64,000 nt of DNA, taken from the NCBI RefSeq assembly GCF_013373795.3, contig NZ_CP088022.1, forward strand, positions 992,001 to 1,056,000, given 5' to 3'. Below are positions 59,722 to 64,000 of this stretch, piece by piece; position 1 is the first letter of the stretch, and every line of letters begins with the position of its first letter. Source of the stretch: Bradyrhizobium quebecense. Lineage in GTDB: Bacteria; Pseudomonadota; Alphaproteobacteria; Rhizobiales; Xanthobacteraceae. A program made the position numbers and the translations under genes. The notes under the pieces are model-generated. The model saw only the letters and a list, made by a program, of their open reading frames with translations. It did no database searches and had not been told where the DNA came from.

Positions 59722-59896
59722 CCGCTTTTGCCCACCCGGTTTCGTCCGCCTGTTTTGTCTTGGCGCTATCCGTTTTCCGCTTTGTCTCATGCTTTGGCAG
59801 CACGGCCAAGGCGTGATAGGCAAGCAGCAACGCGCATGATCCGGAAGAGTGGAAACCGTTTCATGTGCAATCAAGTAAAAATTTGAGGATCGCCGC
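59722..59896. promoter_or_regulatory. Divergent promoter region of the threonate genes
   Basis: A 175-bp gap between otnC and ltnD. It holds GGAAACCGTTTCATGTGCAA with an AT-rich CAATCAAGTAAAAATTTGAG just before ltnD, consistent with a regulated promoter. GAAACCGTTTC is a perfect small palindrome (59849-59859) that resembles a LacI/GntR-type operator; no regulator gene for it is seen in the window. Confidence 0.5.
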
Positions 59897-60808
59897 ATGT
59901 CCAGTTCCGCAAAACCGCACGTCGCCGTCATCGGGCTGGGCTCGATGGGATACGGCATGGCGACCTCGCTCAAGCGCGCCGGTTTGGTTGTGACCGGCTG
60001 CGACGTCTCGGCCGATGCCGTCGCGCGCTTCGCGGCCGACGGCGGCAAGGGCGCGAAAACGCCGGCCGAAGCGGCCAGGGATGCCGACATCGTCGTCAGC
60101 GTCGTCGTCAATGCGGCGCAGACCGAAGCCATCCTGTTCGGCAAGGACGGCGCCGCCGAGACCCTGGCCAAGGACGCGGTCTTCATATCGTCAGCGACCA
60201 TGGACCCAGATATCGCGCGGTGCCTTGCGAAACAACTCGAGGCGACCGGCCGGCATTATCTCGATGCGCCGATCTCCGGCGGCGCGCAGCGCGCGGCGCA
60301 GGGTGAATTGACGATCCTCGCCTCGGGCACCCCGGCGGCGTTCGCGAAGGCGCGACCGGCGCTGGATGCGATGGCGGCAAAGCTCTACGAGCTCGGCGAT
60401 GCCGCAGGGCAGGGCGCCGCGTTCAAGATGATCAACCAGCTGCTGGCCGGTGTGCATATTGCCGCCGCCTCCGAGGCGATCGCCTTTGCCGCCAAGCAGG
60501 GCCTCGACATCAGGAAGGTCTATGAGGTGATCACGGCCTCCGCCGGCAATTCCTGGATGTTCGAGAACCGCATGCCGCATGTGCTCGACGGCGATTATGC
60601 GCCGCGCAGCGCGGTCGAGATTTTCGTCAAGGACCTCGGCATCATCCAGGACATGGCGCGCAATGCGCGCTTCCCGGTGCCGATCTCGGCCGCGGCGCTG
60701 CAGATGTTCCTGATGACATCGGCCGCCGGCATGGGCCGCGACGACGATGCGTCGGTGGCGCGGATGTATGCGCAGGTCACCGGCACCAAGCTTCCCGGCG
60801 CGAAATAA
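59897..60808 (+). CDS. ltnD: L-threonate dehydrogenase
   Basis: A 303-residue beta-hydroxyacid dehydrogenase. VAVIGLGSMGYGMATSLKRAG is the NAD loop, quoted in part as GLGSMGYGMA; YLDAPISGGAQRAAQGELT is the substrate motif, and GAAFKMINQLLAGVHIAAASE carries the catalytic Lys and Asn. It oxidises C4 sugar acids to 2-oxo-tetronate. Neighbours otnI and otnK make the threonate assignment much firmer than the family alone, which also holds hydroxyisobutyrate dehydrogenases. Confidence 0.91.
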   Translation: MSSSAKPHVAVIGLGSMGYGMATSLKRAGLVVTGCDVSADAVARFAADGGKGAKTPAEAARDADIVVSVVVNAAQTEAILFGKDGAAETLAKDAVFISSATMDPDIARCLAKQLEATGRHYLDAPISGGAQRAAQGELTILASGTPAAFAKARPALDAMAAKLYELGDAAGQGAAFKMINQLLAGVHIAAASEAIAFAAKQGLDIRKVYEVITASAGNSWMFENRMPHVLDGDYAPRSAVEIFVKDLGIIQDMARNARFPVPISAAALQMFLMTSAAGMGRDDDASVARMYAQVTGTKLPGAK

Positions 60809-60820
60809 GAGGATCCTGCG

Positions 60821-61603
60821 ATGCCCCGCTTTGCCGCCAACCTCACCATGATGTTCAACGAGGTCCCGTTCCTCGACCGCTTCGAGGCGGCGGCGAGAGC
60901 GGGCTTCACCGCGGTCGAGTTCCTGTTTCCCTACGACCATCCGGCCGAGGAGGTCGGCAAGCGGCTGAAGGCTGCCGGGCTGACGCAGGCGCTGTTCAAC
61001 CTGCCGCCGGGCGACTGGAACGCCGGCGAGAAGGGATTTGCCGCGCTACCGGACCGCTTCGCCGATTTGCAGCAGAGCCTGAAGACCGCGCTGCCTTATG
61101 CGCAAGCGACCGGCGTCAAGCGCGTGCATCTGATGGCCGGGATCGCTGACCGCGGTGATCGACGCGCAGTCGAAGCCTTCTACAAATCCGTCGCGAACGC
61201 CGCGGAGTTCTTCGCGCCGCACGACCTCGACGTCGTGATCGAGCCGATCAATCCGCGCAACGTGCCCGGCTATTTCCTCAATGATTTCAACTTCGCGTAC
61301 GACCTGATCAGCGAGCTGAAGATCCCGAACCTGAAATTGCAATTCGACATCTATCACTGCCAGATCATCCATGGCGACGTCACGATGCGACTGCGCGAGA
61401 TGATGCCGATCATTGGCCACATCCAGATCGCCTCGATCCCCTCGCGCAACGAGCCCGACGGCGAGGAGCTGAACTATCCGTTCCTGTTCGGTGAGCTCGA
61501 CCGGCTCGGTTACGGCGGCTTTGTCGGCTGCGAATACAATCCGCGCGGCAAGACCACCGACGGTCTCGCCTGGTTCAAGCCCTATGCCGGAGTGAAGCCG
61601 TGA
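60821..61603 (+). CDS. otnI: 2-oxo-tetronate isomerase (hydroxypyruvate isomerase family)
   Basis: A 260-residue TIM-barrel isomerase. MPRFAANLTMMFNEVPFLDR opens as in hydroxypyruvate isomerases; VVIEPINPRNVPGYFLN, LQFDIYHCQIIHGDV and GFVGCEYNPRGKT carry the metal and catalytic acids. In context it turns 2-oxo-tetronate into 3-oxo-tetronate. AGAGGATCC precedes the ATG; the kinase start overlaps its stop. Confidence 0.92.
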   Translation: MPRFAANLTMMFNEVPFLDRFEAAARAGFTAVEFLFPYDHPAEEVGKRLKAAGLTQALFNLPPGDWNAGEKGFAALPDRFADLQQSLKTALPYAQATGVKRVHLMAGIADRGDRRAVEAFYKSVANAAEFFAPHDLDVVIEPINPRNVPGYFLNDFNFAYDLISELKIPNLKLQFDIYHCQIIHGDVTMRLREMMPIIGHIQIASIPSRNEPDGEELNYPFLFGELDRLGYGGFVGCEYNPRGKTTDGLAWFKPYAGVKP

Positions 61604-62877
61604 CACTCGCACTCGGTTGCATCGCCGACGACTATACCGGCGCCTCCGACCTCGCCAACACGCTGACCCGCGCTGGCCTGCGCACGGTGCAGACCATCGG
61701 CGTGCCCGCCGACGATCTCGCGCTGCCGGAGGTCGACGCCGTCGTTGTGTCGCTGAAGAGTCGTTCGATCGAGGCCGGCCTTGCCGTGACGCGTTCGTGC
61801 GCCGCGGAGAGCTGGCTGCGCGGCCGCGGCGCCGGGCACGTCCTGTTCAAGATCTGCTCGACCTTCGATTCCACCGATGCCGGCAATATCGGTCCGGTGA
61901 TGGACGCGCTGCGCGCCGATTCCGGGGACAGCATCGTGCTGGTGACGCCGGCGTTCCCGGAAACCGGCCGCACCGTCTACCAGGGCAATCTGTTCGTCGG
62001 CTCGGTGCCGCTGAACGAGAGCCCGCTGAAGGACCATCCGCTCAACCCGATGCATGATTCCAATCTGGTCCGCGTGCTGGCGCGCCAGAGCAAGACCAGG
62101 ATCGGCCTGGTCGATCTGGCGACGCTGAGCCGCGGCACCGAGGCCGTTCGGGCAAAGCTCGCCGAGCTTGCACGCAGCGGCATCGGCGCTGCGATCGTCG
62201 ACGCGGTGTTCGACCGCGACCTCGAAACCATTGGGCAGGTGGCGCTGGATCACGGTCTCTCGGTCGGCGCCTCCGGCATCGGGCTAGGATTGGCGCGGGC
62301 GCTGGTCGCCGCAGGCAAGGCCAAATCGGCTGCCGTGAATGCCGTGACCAGCGCAGCGATCGGCGGGCCGGCCGCCTGCCTCGCCGGCAGTTGCTCGCAG
62401 GCGACCCTGCGCCAGATCGCCAGCGCCGAGAAGGTGATGCCGGTCCTGCACCTCGACCCCGAGCGGGTGATCGCCGGCAAGGACGAGGCGCAGCGCGCGC
62501 TCGCCTGGGCCAAAGAGCGGCTCGGTACGGGTCCAATCCTGATCGCCAGCAGCTCGACTCCGGAGGAGGTGGCTGCTCTACAATCCCGTCATGGCCGTGA
62601 TGCAGCCGGACATGCGATCGAGCAGGCAATGGCCGACCTCGCGGAGGGGCTGGTGCGGTCGGGTGTGCACAGGCTGGTGGTCGCCGGTGGTGAAACTTCA
62701 GGCGCCGTGGTCGATCGCCTGGGTATCCCGGGATTCCTGGTCGGGGCGGAAATCGCTGCGGGTGTGCCGGTTCTGCGCGCGGTCGGCGCTGGAAAGGGCG
62801 AGATGGTGCTTGCCCTGAAATCAGGCAATTTCGGCGGGCCGGAGTTCTTCTCGGACGCGCTGGCATTGATGCCTTGA
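61600..62877 (+). CDS. otnK: 3-oxo-tetronate kinase (four-carbon acid sugar kinase)
   Basis: A 425-residue DUF1537-type kinase. LGCIADDYTGASDLANTLTR is the N-terminal signature and the C-terminal nucleotide domain has VVAGGETSGAVVDRLGI. It phosphorylates 3-oxo-tetronate for OtnC. The start is GTG at 61600, overlapping the otnI stop (GTGA), which fits tight coupling in the ltnD-otnI-otnK operon. Confidence 0.93.
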   Translation: MTLALGCIADDYTGASDLANTLTRAGLRTVQTIGVPADDLALPEVDAVVVSLKSRSIEAGLAVTRSCAAESWLRGRGAGHVLFKICSTFDSTDAGNIGPVMDALRADSGDSIVLVTPAFPETGRTVYQGNLFVGSVPLNESPLKDHPLNPMHDSNLVRVLARQSKTRIGLVDLATLSRGTEAVRAKLAELARSGIGAAIVDAVFDRDLETIGQVALDHGLSVGASGIGLGLARALVAAGKAKSAAVNAVTSAAIGGPAACLAGSCSQATLRQIASAEKVMPVLHLDPERVIAGKDEAQRALAWAKERLGTGPILIASSSTPEEVAALQSRHGRDAAGHAIEQAMADLAEGLVRSGVHRLVVAGGETSGAVVDRLGIPGFLVGAEIAAGVPVLRAVGAGKGEMVLALKSGNFGGPEFFSDALALMP

Positions 62878-63047
62878 TGCGCCTCTCGCGCACCATGTCA
62901 GTCTGATGACTGATATCTCCGTAGTTCAACGGTGAACCAAATTAACCCTACTTAAGGAGGGGGGCTGGCTTTGATGTCTACGGCGTTCCGCCGCGCCCCC
63001 AGCCATTCGATCGGGCCTCGCGAGCCCGATATCCAAGAGACCTCAAG

Positions 63048-64000
63048 ATGTTCGCCAAATTCTCGATCCGCGCCAAGATCATTGCCGTGGTGTCCTTCCT
63101 GCTTGTCGCAATGGCGGGCATGGGCCTGCTGTCGGTCACGAGCATGCGGTCGATCAATGCCAACACGGTGGATATCACGAAGAACTGGCTGCCGAGCGTG
63201 CGTGCGCTTGGGGATCTGCGCGCCGGCGTCATCACCTACCGCAACGTGATCCGCGAGCACATGCTGGTCGAGACGCTGGAGGAGAAGCTCGCGCAGGAGA
63301 AGACCCTGGCGTCGGTGGTCGAAGCCAACACCAAGGTCCGCGCGATCTACGAGCCGATGATCACCTCGCCGGAAGAGCGGACGCTCTACAATCAATGGGT
63401 CGACACCTGGACTCGCTACAAGAAGGGCACCGAGGAGGTGATGGCGCTGTCGCGCAAGGAGGTCGGCAAGGTCCCGCACGAAGCGCATGAGCTGAACGCC
63501 AAGACCGTGAACAAGATCGGCCTCGAGGCGGACGAGATCCTGCGCAAGGATATCGACCTCAACAACGCCGGTGCCGACAAGGCGGCGCAGGACGCTGCGA
63601 ACAGCTACGCATCAGCGTTCATGCTGCTTGCGATCATGCTCGGCGCCGTCATCATCGTGGGCGCCGGTATCGGCTTCCTGATGATCCGCGACGTGACTTC
63701 CGGCATCGCCTCGATCGTGAGCCCGATGCAGGCGCTCGGCCGCGGTGACCTCACCGCAATCGTGCCGCACCAGGGCGAGAAGACCGAGATCGGCGCGATG
63801 GCCGACACGCTGCAGGTGTTCAAGGAAGCCCTGGTTGCCAAGAAGGCCGCCGATGAGGCCGCGGCCGCCGATGCCGAGGCCAAGATCGAGCGCGGCCGCC
63901 GGGTCGATACCATCACCCGCAATTTCGAACAGATGATCGGTGAGATCGTGCAGACCGTGTCATCGGCCTCGACCCAGCTCGAAGCCTCGGCCAGCACGCT
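63048..64000 (+). CDS. Methyl-accepting chemotaxis protein, 3' truncated by the window
   Basis: At least 317 residues of a membrane chemoreceptor. A first transmembrane segment (about 10-30), a four-helix-bundle periplasmic ligand domain (about 35-190), a second membrane segment (about 193-213), and a HAMP linker with SPMQALGRGDLTAIVPHQGE are seen, then a helical region leading to the missing signalling domain. The open frame runs to the window edge. A 170-bp leader with TTAAGGAGGGGGG precedes it; CAAG lies just before the ATG. The ligand is unknown. Confidence 0.9.
   Translation, partial: MFAKFSIRAKIIAVVSFLLVAMAGMGLLSVTSMRSINANTVDITKNWLPSVRALGDLRAGVITYRNVIREHMLVETLEEKLAQEKTLASVVEANTKVRAIYEPMITSPEERTLYNQWVDTWTRYKKGTEEVMALSRKEVGKVPHEAHELNAKTVNKIGLEADEILRKDIDLNNAGADKAAQDAANSYASAFMLLAIMLGAVIIVGAGIGFLMIRDVTSGIASIVSPMQALGRGDLTAIVPHQGEKTEIGAMADTLQVFKEALVAKKAADEAAAADAEAKIERGRRVDTITRNFEQMIGEIVQTVSSASTQLEASAST

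Noticed and set aside
63011..63029. Near-palindrome TCGGGC...GCCCGA upstream of the chemoreceptor
   Set aside because: Arms are only six bases, GC-rich and common by chance here.

Overview
The window is high-GC alphaproteobacterial DNA, most like a Bradyrhizobium-type soil or root bacterium. The signs are a CYP102-type P450-reductase fusion, a phasin, two complete HAAT-family ABC importers, a paa cluster in the order A-B-C-D-E-I-K, and many long palindromic intergenic repeats of the kind that crowd Bradyrhizobium chromosomes. The genus is inferred from gene content, not from a search. I found no rRNA, tRNA, CRISPR array or intact insertion sequence. The window is a chain of accessory catabolic modules.

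Layout. (1) 1-6347: the end of a WS/DGAT acyltransferase, an epoxide-hydrolase-like enzyme, a self-sufficient CYP102 fatty-acid hydroxylase and a spermidine-synthase-like protein. (2) 6470-16322: an AraC regulator, a tandem 21-bp operator, maleylacetate reductase, hydroxyquinol 1,2-dioxygenase, a flavin monooxygenase and a five-gene ABC importer. Together these form a hydroxyquinol (resorcinol-type) funnel with its own uptake system. (3) 16412-20971: a secreted SnoaL-like protein, a hydrolase, a short PhaE-like protein with class III-like PhaC and an acetyltransferase, and a phasin with operator and terminator. (4) 21138-23395: a DUF445 membrane protein and a lipase behind an EcfG-like stress promoter. 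(5) 23484-31579: paaX, then paaABCDE, paaI, paaK and an amidase, which is phenylacetate epoxidation and activation, possibly fed from an amide. (6) 31721-38812: a TsuA-like transporter; a compositionally different cassette (TetR regulator, secreted barrel-like protein, secreted alpha/beta hydrolase) carrying two copies of the same TetR operator; and a divergent EamA exporter/MocR regulator pair.

(7) 39024-44807: a hydrolase-OsmC fusion, a sulfite-oxidase-like protein with an MFS transporter, and a P450-ferredoxin pair divergent from a TetR regulator. (8) 44814-50472: an amidase, a formamidase-like hydrolase, an SDR without the usual catalytic lysine, a tartrate/malate-type dehydrogenase and a 2-hydroxyacid dehydrogenase. 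(9) 50503-58564: an M20 carbamoylase-type hydrolase and a LysR regulator divergent, across a perfect palindrome, from a UPF0317 gene, followed by the second ABC importer. (10) 58751-62877: a small secreted protein and the otnC / ltnD-otnI-otnK threonate (tetronate) pathway. (11) 63048 to the end: a methyl-accepting chemotaxis protein cut by the window edge.

How it works together. Most modules pair uptake, a ring- or side-chain-opening oxidation and a local regulator, with operators visible next to several regulators. At least five families of palindromic repeat sit between modules, and one copy interrupts the paa operon between paaB and paaC. The least understood parts are the TetR/secreted-hydrolase cassette, the short PhaE-PhaC-acetyltransferase operon, and the LysR/UPF0317/M20 divergon.
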